Program-made: the position numbers and the translations under genes
Assembly: GCA_021325435.1 (NCBI GenBank)
Contig: JAJPHE010000087.1
Coordinates: 1 to 64,000, forward strand
DNA from: Actinomycetota bacterium
GTDB lineage: Bacteria > Actinomycetota > Acidimicrobiia > Acidimicrobiales > JAJPHE01
Reading direction: 5' to 3'
Length of the DNA stretch: 64,000 nt
Notes under the pieces: generated by a model
What the model saw: the letters and a program-made list of their open reading frames with translations, nothing else
What the model was told of the DNA's origin: nothing
Database searches by the model: none
Part shown: positions 55,277-63,791 of the stretch, in pieces
Numbering within the stretch: position 1 is the stretch's first letter
Layout: the number at the start of each line of letters is the position of its first letter

Positions 55277-56429
55277 CGGAGCCGGCGCCGGTGGGGCCCC
55301 CGGTGTAGCGGCGGGCCACCCGGGCGCTCAGCGCCGAGACCACCTCGTAGCTGATGGTTCCGAGGAGCCCGGCCCAGTCCTCCGCCGTCACCGCTTCGTC
55401 GCCCTGCCGGCCGATGAGCACGACCTCGTCGCCGACGGACACGTCGGCGCCCGGGCCGCAGTCGACCATGAGCTGGTCCATGGTGACCACGCCAGCGATC
55501 GGCCGCCGCCGGCCGCCCACGAGGACGGTGCCGCCGGTCTCGTACAGCCGGCGGGGCACGCCGTCGGCGTAGCCCAGGGGGACGGTGGCCACCACCGACT
55601 CCTCGGGCAGGGAGTAGCGCCGGCCGTAGGAGATGCGCTCGCCGGCGGCCAGCCGGCGCACGTGGGTCACCCGGGCCTTCAGCTGCAGGGCGGGACGCAG
55701 GCCGACCAGCTCGGGCCGGGCACCGTGTTCGGGCGCCGGCGGGTAGCCGTAGAGGGCGATGCCGGTGCGGACCAGGTCGTAGCGGCTGGCCGGGCGCAGG
55801 ATGGCCCCGGCGGAGTTGGCGGCGTGCACCATCTCGGGCACGACGCCCCGCTCGGCCAGGGCCGCCCGCACCCGCTCGAAGCGCTCGAGCTGCTCGGCCG
55901 TGTAGGCGGGGTCGGCGTCGGCCACCGCCATGTGGGTCCACAGCCCCTCGAGGCGCAGGTCGGGTGAGGCCCCCACCTTCTCGGCCACGGCCACGGCGTC
56001 GTCGAGGTCGGCTCCGACCCGGTGCATGCCGGTGTCCACCTTGACGTGCACCGACACCGGCGGGCGGCCCGGCCGGCGGGCGGCGGCGGCGGCGGCCACG
56101 CCGTCGAGGGTGTACACGGTGGGCGTGAGGCCGAGCAGGACCGCCTCCTCCATCGCCGCCCCGAACGGCTCCGACAGGATGAGCACGGGCGCGTCGACGC
56201 CGGCCTGGCGCAGCTCCTCGCCCTCCTCGGTCAGGGCCACCGCCAGCCACGAGGCCCCGCCGGCCAGGGCGGCCCTGGCCGCCGCCACCGACCCGTGCCC
56301 GTAGGCGTTGGCCTTCACGACCGCGCACAGCCGGGCCGGACGGACCAGCCGGGCCAGCAGCGAGGCGTTGCCGGCGATGGCGTCGAGGTCGACCTCGGCC
56401 CACGCCGGCCGCAGGCGGGCCGGGTTCAC
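55266..56429 (-). CDS. alr: alanine racemase
   Basis: The 387-aa PLP enzyme makes D-alanine for peptidoglycan. The PLP lysine lies in CAVVKANAYGHGSV and the opposing catalytic tyrosine in RISYGRRYSLPEES. DTGMHRVG and the TMDQLMVDCGPG region are typical. GTG at 56429 overlaps the nnr stop by 4 bases. The pairing with nnr and acpS is common in actinobacterial genomes. Confidence 0.95.
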   Translation of the reverse strand: MNPARLRPAWAEVDLDAIAGNASLLARLVRPARLCAVVKANAYGHGSVAAARAALAGGASWLAVALTEEGEELRQAGVDAPVLILSEPFGAAMEEAVLLGLTPTVYTLDGVAAAAAARRPGRPPVSVHVKVDTGMHRVGADLDDAVAVAEKVGASPDLRLEGLWTHMAVADADPAYTAEQLERFERVRAALAERGVVPEMVHAANSAGAILRPASRYDLVRTGIALYGYPPAPEHGARPELVGLRPALQLKARVTHVRRLAAGERISYGRRYSLPEESVVATVPLGYADGVPRRLYETGGTVLVGGRRRPIAGVVTMDQLMVDCGPGADVSVGDEVVLIGRQGDEAVTAEDWAGLLGTISYEVVSALSARVARRYTGGPTGAGSGAD

Positions 56430-57814
56430 CCCGCCCCGCTCGCCGGTCGGCCCGCCGTCAGCCCGCCCAGGGTGCGGCCGACCAGGTCGGGGAGGTCACC
56501 GGCGATCAGGCCCTGGTCTCTCCCCCGCCTCGAGGCCGCCCCGTGGATGTGGGCGCCCAGTCCGGCGGACTCGAGGGCGTCGACGCCCCGGGCCAGCAGG
56601 GCGCCGATCACCCCGGACAGGACGTCGCCGGTGCCGGCGGTGGCCAGCCACGGGCCGCCGGAGGCGGAGAGCAGCACCGGCCCCTCCGGCTCGGCCACCA
56701 CCGTGGTGGAGCCCTTGAGCAGGACAACGGCGCCGACCCGTTCGGCCAGGTCGCGCACCGACCGGAGCCGGTCGGCGTTGGGGGGTCCGCCGGCCAGTCC
56801 GGAGAACTCCCCGGCGTGGGGGGTGAGCACAGTGGGGGCGGACCGCCCCTTCAGCCCATTGGCTGCCGACCCGCCCAGGGCGAAGAGGCCGTCGGCGTCC
56901 ACCACCAGCGGAACCGGGGCCCGGGCGATCAGCTGGCGGGCGGCGGCCACGGTGGCGTCGTCGCGGCCGAGACCCGGGCCCACCACGACCGCCTTGCACC
57001 GCTCGGTCCACTCGAGGGCTTCGGCGGCCCAGTCCTGGGCCGGCAGCCCCCGGCTCACCGTCTCCCCGACGGGAAGGTCGGCCGGCCCGGCCCCGGGTAC
57101 GCCGAGGCGGACCATGCCGGCCCCCGACCGCATGGCGGCCCGGCTGCACAGCTGGGCGGCGCCGAGCATGCCGGGGGACCCGGCGATCACCCCCACGCCC
57201 GTCTGCCACTTGTGCGCCTCACGGGGCCGGGGCGGCACCAGGGCGGCCACGTCGGAGTCGTCCACCAGCCAGGCCGACGCCGACGAGGTGTCGAGGCCGA
57301 TGTCGACCACCTCGACCCGGCCGGCCCGGTCGGGCCCCTCCCCCAGCAGCAGGCCCGGCTTGTAGGCGGCGAAGGTGACGGTGGCGTCGGCCCGCACCGC
57401 CTCTTCGCCCGCCTCGCCGGTGTCGCCGTCCAGCCCCGAAGGGATGTCCACGGCCAGGACCGGCACGGCGTCGGGGGCCATCGGCGCCCGGTATTCGCCG
57501 CGAAAGCCGGTGCCGTAGGCGGCGTCGATCACCAGGTCGCAAGGGGGCAGCCGGTCGGGGGCGCCGGCGGCGTCGACGACCGACACCCGCACACCCCGCT
57601 CCGCCAGCCGGCGGGCGGCCACTCGTCCGTCGTCGCCGTTGTGGCCCTTGCCCGCCACCACGACCACCCGGCGCCCGTAGGCGCCACCGATCATCTGCAG
57701 GGCCCGGCGGGCCACCTGCCGGCCGGCCCGTTCGATGAGCGCCTCCACCGGAACCTGCTTCTGGGCGGCGGCGTCGATGTCACGCATCTCCTCCACCGTC
57801 GTCACCGCCCTCAA
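56426..57814 (-). CDS. nnr: bifunctional NAD(P)H-hydrate epimerase/dehydratase
   Basis: The 462-aa metabolite-repair enzyme restores damaged NAD(P)HX. The N-terminal epimerase (~1-210) has VVVVAGKGHNGDDGRVAARRL and VDIPSGLDGDTGEAG. The C-terminal ribokinase-like dehydratase has GVIAGSPGMLGAAQLCSRAAMRSGAGMV, VLTPHAGEFSGLAG and the SGGPWLATAGTGDVLSGVIGALLARG motif. Both domains look intact. The TTG start at 57814 overlaps the acpS stop (TTGA); a GTG three codons later is the alternative. Confidence 0.94.
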   Translation of the reverse strand: MRAVTTVEEMRDIDAAAQKQVPVEALIERAGRQVARRALQMIGGAYGRRVVVVAGKGHNGDDGRVAARRLAERGVRVSVVDAAGAPDRLPPCDLVIDAAYGTGFRGEYRAPMAPDAVPVLAVDIPSGLDGDTGEAGEEAVRADATVTFAAYKPGLLLGEGPDRAGRVEVVDIGLDTSSASAWLVDDSDVAALVPPRPREAHKWQTGVGVIAGSPGMLGAAQLCSRAAMRSGAGMVRLGVPGAGPADLPVGETVSRGLPAQDWAAEALEWTERCKAVVVGPGLGRDDATVAAARQLIARAPVPLVVDADGLFALGGSAANGLKGRSAPTVLTPHAGEFSGLAGGPPNADRLRSVRDLAERVGAVVLLKGSTTVVAEPEGPVLLSASGGPWLATAGTGDVLSGVIGALLARGVDALESAGLGAHIHGAASRRGRDQGLIAGDLPDLVGRTLGGLTAGRPASGAG

Positions 57815-58212
57815 GCGGGGACCTCCGGCTCCTCGGCGAGGGCGACGACGACGGCGGCGGCCATCAGGTCGGTGTGGGTGAGGGTGACGCGGAAGGCCCG
57901 CACCCCGCGGCGGGCGGCCAGCTCGGCGGCCCGGCCGGTGAGGGCCAGGCTGGGCGCGCCGCTGCGGGCCTTCACCACCTCGACCTCGCGGAAGGAGAAG
58001 CCCCCGAGGCCCACGCCGAGCGCCTTCATCGTCGCCTCCTTGGCGGCGAAGCGGGCGGCCAGGCGCTGGGCCGGGTCGCGGGCCCGCATGCCGTAGGCCT
58101 TCTCCGCCTCGGTGAACACCCGGTCGGCGAGGCGGGGTCGGCGAGCGAGCACCCGGCGGAAGCGGGGCACCTCGACCACGTCCATGCCGAGGGCGAGCAG
58201 GCCCGAGCTCAC
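57811..58212 (-). CDS. acpS: holo-[acyl-carrier-protein] synthase
   Basis: The 133-aa enzyme transfers phosphopantetheine from CoA to acyl-carrier protein. The N-terminal LALGMDVVEVPRF supplies a metal-binding Asp, FAAKEATMKALGVGLGGFSFREVEV the second acidic site, and LTHTDLMAAAVVVA the C-terminal motif. The track start is far upstream inside glmS; GTG at 58212 overlaps the glmS stop by 4 bases. Length and motifs are complete. Confidence 0.94.
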   Translation of the reverse strand: MSSGLLALGMDVVEVPRFRRVLARRPRLADRVFTEAEKAYGMRARDPAQRLAARFAAKEATMKALGVGLGGFSFREVEVVKARSGAPSLALTGRAAELAARRGVRAFRVTLTHTDLMAAAVVVALAEEPEVPA

Positions 58213-60041
58213 TCGACGGTGACGGTCTTGGCCAGGTTGCGGGGCTTGTCGACGTCGTTGCCGCGCGCCTTGGCCAGGAAGTAGGCGAGCAGCTGCAGGG
58301 GGACGACGTCGACCACCGGTGAGAACAGCTCGTGGGTCTGGGGCACCCACAGCACGTGGTCGGCGAGGGCGGCGGTGCTCTCGTCGCCGTCGTCGACGAC
58401 CAGCACCACGGTCGCGCCCCGGGCCCGCACCTCGCTGACGTTCGACAGGACCTTGTCGAGCAGATGCCCTCCGGTGGCGATGCCCACCACGACCGTGCCC
58501 GGTTCGATGAGGGCGATGGGGCCGTGCTTGAGCTCGCCGGCCGGGTAGCCCTCGGCCCGGATGTAGGCGATCTCCTTGAGCTTCAGCGCCCCCTCGAGGG
58601 CGACGGGGTAGCCCACGTGGCGGCCGATGTAGAAGAAGTCGCGCACCTGGTGACAGGCGAGAGCCACCTCGGAGACGTGACCGTCGCGACCGAGGGCCTC
58701 CTCCACCTTGGCCGGCAGCTCGTGAAGCACCCGCACCATGGTGCGCACCTCGTCGGGATACATCGTTCCCCGCAGCCGGGCGAGGTGGAGGGCGAGCAGC
58801 TGCAGCATCACCAGCTGCGACACGTGCGTCTTGGTGGCGGCCACACCGATCTCCGGCCCGGCCCGGGTGTAGAGCACGGCGTCGGCCTCGCGGGCCATGG
58901 ACGAGTCGACCACGTTGCAGATGACGAGGACCTTGGCCCCCCACCGCTTGGCCTCGCGCATGGCCTGGAGGGTGTCGATCGTCTCGCCCGACTGCGAAAC
59001 GCCGATCACCAGCGTGCGCGAGTCGACGACCGGGTCGCGGTAGCGGAACTCCGAGGCGATGTCGATCTCCACCGGCAGGCGGGTCCAGTGCTCGATGGCG
59101 TAGCGGGCGGCCAGGCCGGCGTAGTAGCTGGTGCCGCAGCCGACGACGAAGACCTTGTCGACGTCACGCAGCTCGTCGTCGTCGAGGCGCACCTCGTCGA
59201 GCCGGAGGGTGCCGTCGGGCTGCAGCCGACCGAGCAGGGTGTCGGTCAGCGCCTTGGGCTGCTCGTGGATCTCCTTCAGCATGAAGTCCTCGTAGCCGCC
59301 CTTCTCGGCCGCCTCGAGATCCCAGTCCACTTTCAGGCGCGAGGGGGTCACCTCGTTGCCGTCGAGGTCGGTCACCACCATCGACCCGGGACGCACCTCG
59401 GCGATCTGGTCGTCCTCCAGGGCGAAGCACTCGCTGATGTGGCCCAGCAGCGCCGGGATGTCAGAAGCCACCAGCCCCACACCCTCAGCCGCCCCCACGA
59501 TCAGCGGCGACACCCTCCGGGCCGCCACGATCAGGTCGGGCTCCGAGGAGTGCACGACGGCGATGGCGAAGGCGCCCTTGACCGCCTTCAGGCAGTGACG
59601 CACGGCGTCGGCCAGCCCGTCACCCTCGGCCATGCGGGCCTCGATGAGGTGGGCCAGCACCTCGGAGTCGGTGTCGGAGGCGAAGTGGTGGCCGGCGCCG
59701 GCCAGCTCGTCGGACAGCGGGAGGTAGTTCTCGATGATCCCGTTGTGCACCAGGGCGAGGGCGCCGCTGCAGTCGGCGTGGGGGTGGGCGTTGCGGTCGT
59801 CGGGGCGGCCGTGGGTGGCCCACCGGGTGTGGCCGATGCCGCACGACGTCCGGGCCGGGGCGTCACCGACGGCGGCGACCAGCTCGGCCAGCTTCCCCGC
59901 CCGCTTGCGGGTCCACAGCTGCGTACCGGCGGCCAGGGCCACCCCGGCCGAGTCGTAGCCGCGGTACTCCAGCCGCGAGAGTCCTTCCATCAGGACAGGC
60001 AGGGCGTCGCCCGATCCGGTGACGCCGATGATGCCGCACAT
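58209..60041 (-). CDS. glmS: glucosamine-6-phosphate synthase (isomerising)
   Basis: The 610-aa enzyme makes glucosamine-6-phosphate from fructose-6-phosphate and glutamine, the first step toward UDP-GlcNAc. The N-terminal glutaminase begins with catalytic Cys2 (MCGIIGVTGSGD) and has GIGHTRWATHGRP. Two SIS isomerase domains follow (VGCGTSYYAGLAARY, VIGVSQSGETIDTLQAM), ending with the family terminus RNLAKTVTVE. It starts 9 bases after glmM, which performs the next step. The first 30 bases of its leader show no obvious riboswitch. Confidence 0.97.
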   Translation of the reverse strand: MCGIIGVTGSGDALPVLMEGLSRLEYRGYDSAGVALAAGTQLWTRKRAGKLAELVAAVGDAPARTSCGIGHTRWATHGRPDDRNAHPHADCSGALALVHNGIIENYLPLSDELAGAGHHFASDTDSEVLAHLIEARMAEGDGLADAVRHCLKAVKGAFAIAVVHSSEPDLIVAARRVSPLIVGAAEGVGLVASDIPALLGHISECFALEDDQIAEVRPGSMVVTDLDGNEVTPSRLKVDWDLEAAEKGGYEDFMLKEIHEQPKALTDTLLGRLQPDGTLRLDEVRLDDDELRDVDKVFVVGCGTSYYAGLAARYAIEHWTRLPVEIDIASEFRYRDPVVDSRTLVIGVSQSGETIDTLQAMREAKRWGAKVLVICNVVDSSMAREADAVLYTRAGPEIGVAATKTHVSQLVMLQLLALHLARLRGTMYPDEVRTMVRVLHELPAKVEEALGRDGHVSEVALACHQVRDFFYIGRHVGYPVALEGALKLKEIAYIRAEGYPAGELKHGPIALIEPGTVVVGIATGGHLLDKVLSNVSEVRARGATVVLVVDDGDESTAALADHVLWVPQTHELFSPVVDVVPLQLLAYFLAKARGNDVDKPRNLAKTVTVE

Positions 60042-60050
60042 GAGCCCAGG

Positions 60051-61394
60051 CTACGGCCGGCCCAGGGCCTCCTCCACCACCCCACACAGCCGGTCCACCG
60101 CCGCCCGGGCGGCGCCGGCGTCGTCGGCCTCGACCATGACCCGCACGACCGGCTCGGTGCCCGACGGGCGCAGCACCACCCGGCCCCGCCCGTGGAGCTG
60201 GCGTTCCACCTCGGACACCTCCATCCAGACCTCGTCGGCGTCGTTGAGGCCGCCGGGGTCGGCCACCCGCACGCTGCGCAGCTCCTGGGGCATCCGGGTC
60301 ATGGCCTCGGCGGCGAGGTCGGCCAGGCGCCGGCCGCTCCGTCTCACCAGGTCGAGGAGCTGGACGCCGGTGAGGATCCCGTCGCCGGTGGTGGCCAGGT
60401 GGCGGAAGATGATGTGCCCCGACTGCTCGCCCCCGAGCACCCAGCCGTGCTGCTCGAGCGCCATGAGCACGTTGCGGTCCCCTACGGGCGTCTCGTGCAC
60501 CCGGATGCCGGCCTGGCGCATGGCCAGGCGGAACCCGAGGTTCGTCATCACCGTCACCACCACCGTGTCGCCGGCCAGCAGCCCCCGGCTGCGCAGGTCG
60601 GTGGCGCACATGGCCATCAGGTGGTCGCCGTCGACCAGGCCGCCGGCGTCGTCGACGGCCAGGACCCGGTCGGCGTCGCCGTCGAGGGCCAGGCCCACCT
60701 GGGCGCCGGCGGCGGCCACCGCCGCCCGCACCGCCTCGGGATGGGTCGACCCCACCCCGTCGTTGATGTTCGTCCCGTCCGGGTCGGTGCCGACGCAGGA
60801 GAGCTCGGCCCCCAGGTCGGCGAATATCCGGGGGGCCAGGTGGCTGGCGGCGCCGTGGGCGCAGTCGAGGACCACCCGCAGGCCGGACAGGTCACGGCCC
60901 TCGAGCGAGGCCATGACGGCCTTGGCGTAGCGCTCGCCGGCGCCAGGGTCGGCGCTGATCCGCCCGACCCGCTCGGCGGTGGGAGCGGCGTGGCTGCCAC
61001 CGGCCAGGGTGGCGACCAGCTCGTCCTCCACCCGGCGCTCGACGTCGTTGTCGAGCTTGGTGCCGCCGGCGGCGAACAGCTTCACCCCGTTGTCGGCGAA
61101 CGGGTTGTGCGACGCCGACACCACCGCGCCGGGGACGCCCCGTTCGGCCGCCGCCCAGGCGATGGTCGGGGTGGGCACCACGCCGAGGTCGACCACGTCG
61201 GCCCCCTCCGACGCCAGCCCGGCGGACAGCGCCGCCTGCAGCAGCGGCCCGGAGACCCGGGTGTCCCGTCCCACCACGAACGCCGACCCGCCGAGGACCC
61301 GGGCCGCGGCCCGGCCGAGGGCCAGGGCGATCTCGGGGGTGAGCTCGGTGTTGGCTAGGCCGCGGACACCGTCAGTGCCGAAGGTGAGGCGCAA
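60051..61394 (-). CDS. glmM: phosphoglucosamine mutase
   Basis: The 447-aa enzyme converts glucosamine-6-phosphate to glucosamine-1-phosphate. N-terminal LTFGTDGVRGLANTELTPE, the phosphoserine loop VVSASHNPFADNG, the metal loop LALDGDADRVLAVD, the sugar loop GGEQSGHII and the phosphate loop RPSGTEPVVRVMVEA are all present, so all five active-site elements are complete. It starts 4 bases after rpsI and precedes glmS, a typical rplM-rpsI-glmM arrangement. Confidence 0.97.
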   Translation of the reverse strand: MRLTFGTDGVRGLANTELTPEIALALGRAAARVLGGSAFVVGRDTRVSGPLLQAALSAGLASEGADVVDLGVVPTPTIAWAAAERGVPGAVVSASHNPFADNGVKLFAAGGTKLDNDVERRVEDELVATLAGGSHAAPTAERVGRISADPGAGERYAKAVMASLEGRDLSGLRVVLDCAHGAASHLAPRIFADLGAELSCVGTDPDGTNINDGVGSTHPEAVRAAVAAAGAQVGLALDGDADRVLAVDDAGGLVDGDHLMAMCATDLRSRGLLAGDTVVVTVMTNLGFRLAMRQAGIRVHETPVGDRNVLMALEQHGWVLGGEQSGHIIFRHLATTGDGILTGVQLLDLVRRSGRRLADLAAEAMTRMPQELRSVRVADPGGLNDADEVWMEVSEVERQLHGRGRVVLRPSGTEPVVRVMVEADDAGAARAAVDRLCGVVEEALGRP

Positions 61395-61398
61395 GCGG

Positions 61399-61791
61399 TC
61401 AGCGCTTGGAGTACTGCGGCGCCTTGCGGGCCTTCTTCAGCCCGTACTTCTTCGACTCCTTCTCGCGGGCGTCGCGGGTCAGAAGCCCGGCCCGCTTCAG
61501 CGGGATGCGCAGCTCCGGCTCCAGCTCGGCCAGCGATCGGGCGATGGCGAGGCGCAGGGCGCCGGCCTGGCCCGACACGCCCCCTCCGACGATGGTGGCG
61601 TCGATGGAGTAGCGCTCAAGAGTCTCGGTGAGGCGCAGCGGCTCGGTGATCACCATGCGGTGGGTGGCCGACGGGAAGTAGGCCTCGATGGCGCGGCCGT
61701 TGACGGTGATGACCGGGTCGCCGTTGCGCAGCCGGACGCGGGCCACCGCCTCCTTGCGCCGGCCGGTGGACTGGGTGAGGGGCTTGGGCAT
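61399..61791 (-). CDS. rpsI: 30S ribosomal protein S9
   Basis: The 130-aa protein of the small subunit head ends in the conserved basic tail [12 protein letters not shown], which reaches the P-site tRNA. The [24 protein letters not shown] start, the [19 protein letters not shown] segment and [19 protein letters not shown] are diagnostic. ATG at 61791 shares one base with the rplM stop (TGATG). The pair rplM-rpsI is nearly universal. Confidence 0.97.
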   Translation of the reverse strand: MPKPLTQSTGRRKEAVARVRLRNGDPVITVNGRAIEAYFPSATHRMVITEPLRLTETLERYSIDATIVGGGVSGQAGALRLAIARSLAELEPELRIPLKRAGLLTRDAREKESKKYGLKKARKAPQYSKR

Positions 61792-62246
61792 CAAACCTCC
61801 CGGACGCGCCGGGCGTGCTCGATCGCCAGCGGCTGGGGCTGTTGGGCGGCATGGGGGTGGTCGGCGCCGGCGTACACCTTCAGCTTGCGCAGGGTCCGGG
61901 CGCCGAGGGGGCCCTTGGGGAGCATCCCCTTGACCACCCGGCGAACGACCTCCTCGGGGCGGGTCGCCAGCAGGTCGGCGTAGGTCTTCGACCGCAGCCC
62001 CCCGGGGTAGCCGCTGTGGCGGACGGCCACCTTCTTCTCGGCCTTGTCCGAGGTCATCACCACCCGGGCGGCGTTGACCACGATGACGTGGTCGCCGGTG
62101 TCGACATGGGGGGCGAAGATCGGCTTGCGCTTCCCCCGCAGGATGCTGGCCACCTCGGTGGCCAGCCGGCCGAGCACCATGCCGTCGGCGTCCACGACAT
62201 ACCAGCTGCGCTGGATGTCGGTCGGCTTGGGCGAGAACGTGCGCAC
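61791..62246 (-). CDS. rplM: 50S ribosomal protein L13
   Basis: The 151-aa protein starts [42 protein letters not shown] and has [26 protein letters not shown] and [24 protein letters not shown], all family hallmarks. The track starts 47 codons too early; GTG at 62246 has GGAAGGA upstream. It is the first gene of the long minus-strand operon running through rpsI, glmM and glmS toward tsaD. Confidence 0.96.
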   Translation of the reverse strand: MRTFSPKPTDIQRSWYVVDADGMVLGRLATEVASILRGKRKPIFAPHVDTGDHVIVVNAARVVMTSDKAEKKVAVRHSGYPGGLRSKTYADLLATRPEEVVRRVVKGMLPKGPLGARTLRKLKVYAGADHPHAAQQPQPLAIEHARRVREV

Positions 62247-62573
62247 TCCGGGATCCTTCCGGGTCGGTCGGCGGGCCGAAACGGCTTCGGACGGCCGGGG
62301 CACGGGGGCCCGGCGGCCGGCTGACCAGGATACACGGGTCGCCTCGGCGTCCGGCAAGCGACGCCCCCGTCCCCGGCCATGCTTCACGACAGCGTTTCAC
62401 GACCGGACCCCGGCGGTGGCGTCGATTTTTCAGTCAGCACCGGTAGCCGAACGTGTCGCCCATCCTCCCACTTTTGCCAACAAATGTGGACATTGTTTTC
62501 CAAGGGGCTCGGGATGCTCCCGTTCATCCCGGTTGACAACGGGCGGGAGGACCGACCGGTACCCTGCCGGAGC
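62247..62573. promoter_or_regulatory. divergent rplM/ilvA intergenic region with candidate promoters
   Basis: This 327-base gap holds both promoters. For rplM (minus), TTGCCG (62352-62357) and TATCCT (62327-62332) are 19 bases apart, leaving a ~75-base leader. For ilvA (plus), TTGACA (62533-62538) is followed by TACCCT (62560-62565) with a long 21-base spacer; TACCCT ends 8 bases before the ilvA GTG, so the mRNA may be leaderless. TTCACGAC occurs twice, 13 bases apart (62383, 62396). An AT-richer patch lies at about 62424-62505. No riboswitch is recognised. Confidence 0.45.
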
Positions 62574-63791
62574 GTGCTGATCGGGCTGCAGGACGTGGAG
62601 CGGGCTGCCTCTCGCCTGGTCGGCGTCATCCGGCCGACCCCCACCGTCGCCTCGGACTCCATCTCGCGCCTGGCCGGGCGGCCGGTGCTGTTCAAGCCCG
62701 AGCACCTGCAGCGGACCGGCTCGTTCAAGCTGCGGGGCGCCTACAACCGGGTCGCCAGCGTGGCCGAGAGCCAGCCGGGCGTCGAGGTGGTGGCGGCGTC
62801 GGCCGGCAACCACGCCCAGGGGGTGGCGCTGGCCTCCACCCTGTGCGGGCTGGCGTCGCTGATCTTCATGCCGGCCAACGCGCCGCTGCCCAAGGTGGAG
62901 GCCACCCGTCAGTACGGCGCCCGGGTGGAGCTGACCGGCGACACGGTCGACGACTGCATCGACGCCGCCCGGGCCTACGCCGCCGAGCGCGGGGCGGTGC
63001 ACGTTCCCCCCTTCGACGACCCCGAGGTGATCGCCGGTCAGGGCACCGTCGGGCTCGAGCTGGCGGCGGAGGCGCCCGAGGCCGAGGTGGTGGTGGTGCC
63101 GGTCGGCGGGGGCGGGCTCATCTCGGGGATCGCCACCGCCCTGGCCCATCGCTCGCCGGCCACCCGGGTGGTGGGGGTGGAGGCGGCGGGGGCGCCGAGC
63201 ATGCGGGCGGCTCTGGACGCCGGGGCGCCGGTGAGGCTCGACCGGCTCCACACCATGGCCGACGGCATCGCCCTGCGGTCGGTGTCGGAGCTGACCCTCG
63301 CCCACGTCCGGGCCTACGTGGACGACGTGGTCGTGGTGGACGAAGAGGAGATCAGCCGGGCCCTGCTGCTGCTGCTCGAGCGCTCGAAGTGGGTGGTGGA
63401 GCCGGCCGGGGCGGTGGGGCTGGCCGCCGTGCTCGCCGGCCGGGTGGCGGGCCGGGGGCCGGCGGCGGTGGTCCTGTCGGGGGGGAACGTGGACCCGGTC
63501 CTTCTGACCAGGTTGATCGACCACGGCCTGTCCGCCGCCGGCCGCTACCTGATCCTGCGGGTGGTGCTCGACGACCGGCCCGGTTCCCTGGCCGCCCTGA
63601 CCGCCGAGGTGGCCGCCCTCGGCCTCAACGTGCTGGCCGTCGAGCACCACCGCTCGGGGGCGCGGGTGGCCGTCGACGAGGTGGAGGTGCTGCTCACCCT
63701 CGAGACCCGCGACCCCGCCCACCGCCAGGACGTGGTGGCCCGGCTGCGGGCGGCCGGCTACCGGGCGGAGCCCAGCACCTCGGGGGGGTAG
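62574..63791 (+). CDS. ilvA: threonine ammonia-lyase (IlvA-type, ACT domain)
   Basis: The 405-aa PLP enzyme deaminates threonine to 2-oxobutyrate. The PLP lysine is in TGSFKLRGAYNRV. ASAGNHAQGVALAS, FDDPEVIAGQGTVGLEL and the phosphate-binding VPVGGGGLISGIATAL are present. A C-terminal ACT domain (~330-400, YLILRVVLDDRPGSLAALTAEVA) suggests amino-acid feedback; this short form is often the catabolic or mixed type. GTG at 62574 (VLIGLQDVERAA) is chosen over the track's ORF start. It overlaps the end of truA by 34 bases, tail to tail. Confidence 0.92.
   Translation: MLIGLQDVERAASRLVGVIRPTPTVASDSISRLAGRPVLFKPEHLQRTGSFKLRGAYNRVASVAESQPGVEVVAASAGNHAQGVALASTLCGLASLIFMPANAPLPKVEATRQYGARVELTGDTVDDCIDAARAYAAERGAVHVPPFDDPEVIAGQGTVGLELAAEAPEAEVVVVPVGGGGLISGIATALAHRSPATRVVGVEAAGAPSMRAALDAGAPVRLDRLHTMADGIALRSVSELTLAHVRAYVDDVVVVDEEEISRALLLLLERSKWVVEPAGAVGLAAVLAGRVAGRGPAAVVLSGGNVDPVLLTRLIDHGLSAAGRYLILRVVLDDRPGSLAALTAEVAALGLNVLAVEHHRSGARVAVDEVEVLLTLETRDPAHRQDVVARLRAAGYRAEPSTSGG

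Noticed and set aside
58332-61358. 1008-aa plus-strand ORF, the second longest in the track
   Set aside because: It is antisense to glmS and glmM, which have complete family motifs. The translation is His/Gly/Val-rich low complexity typical of shadow frames at high GC.
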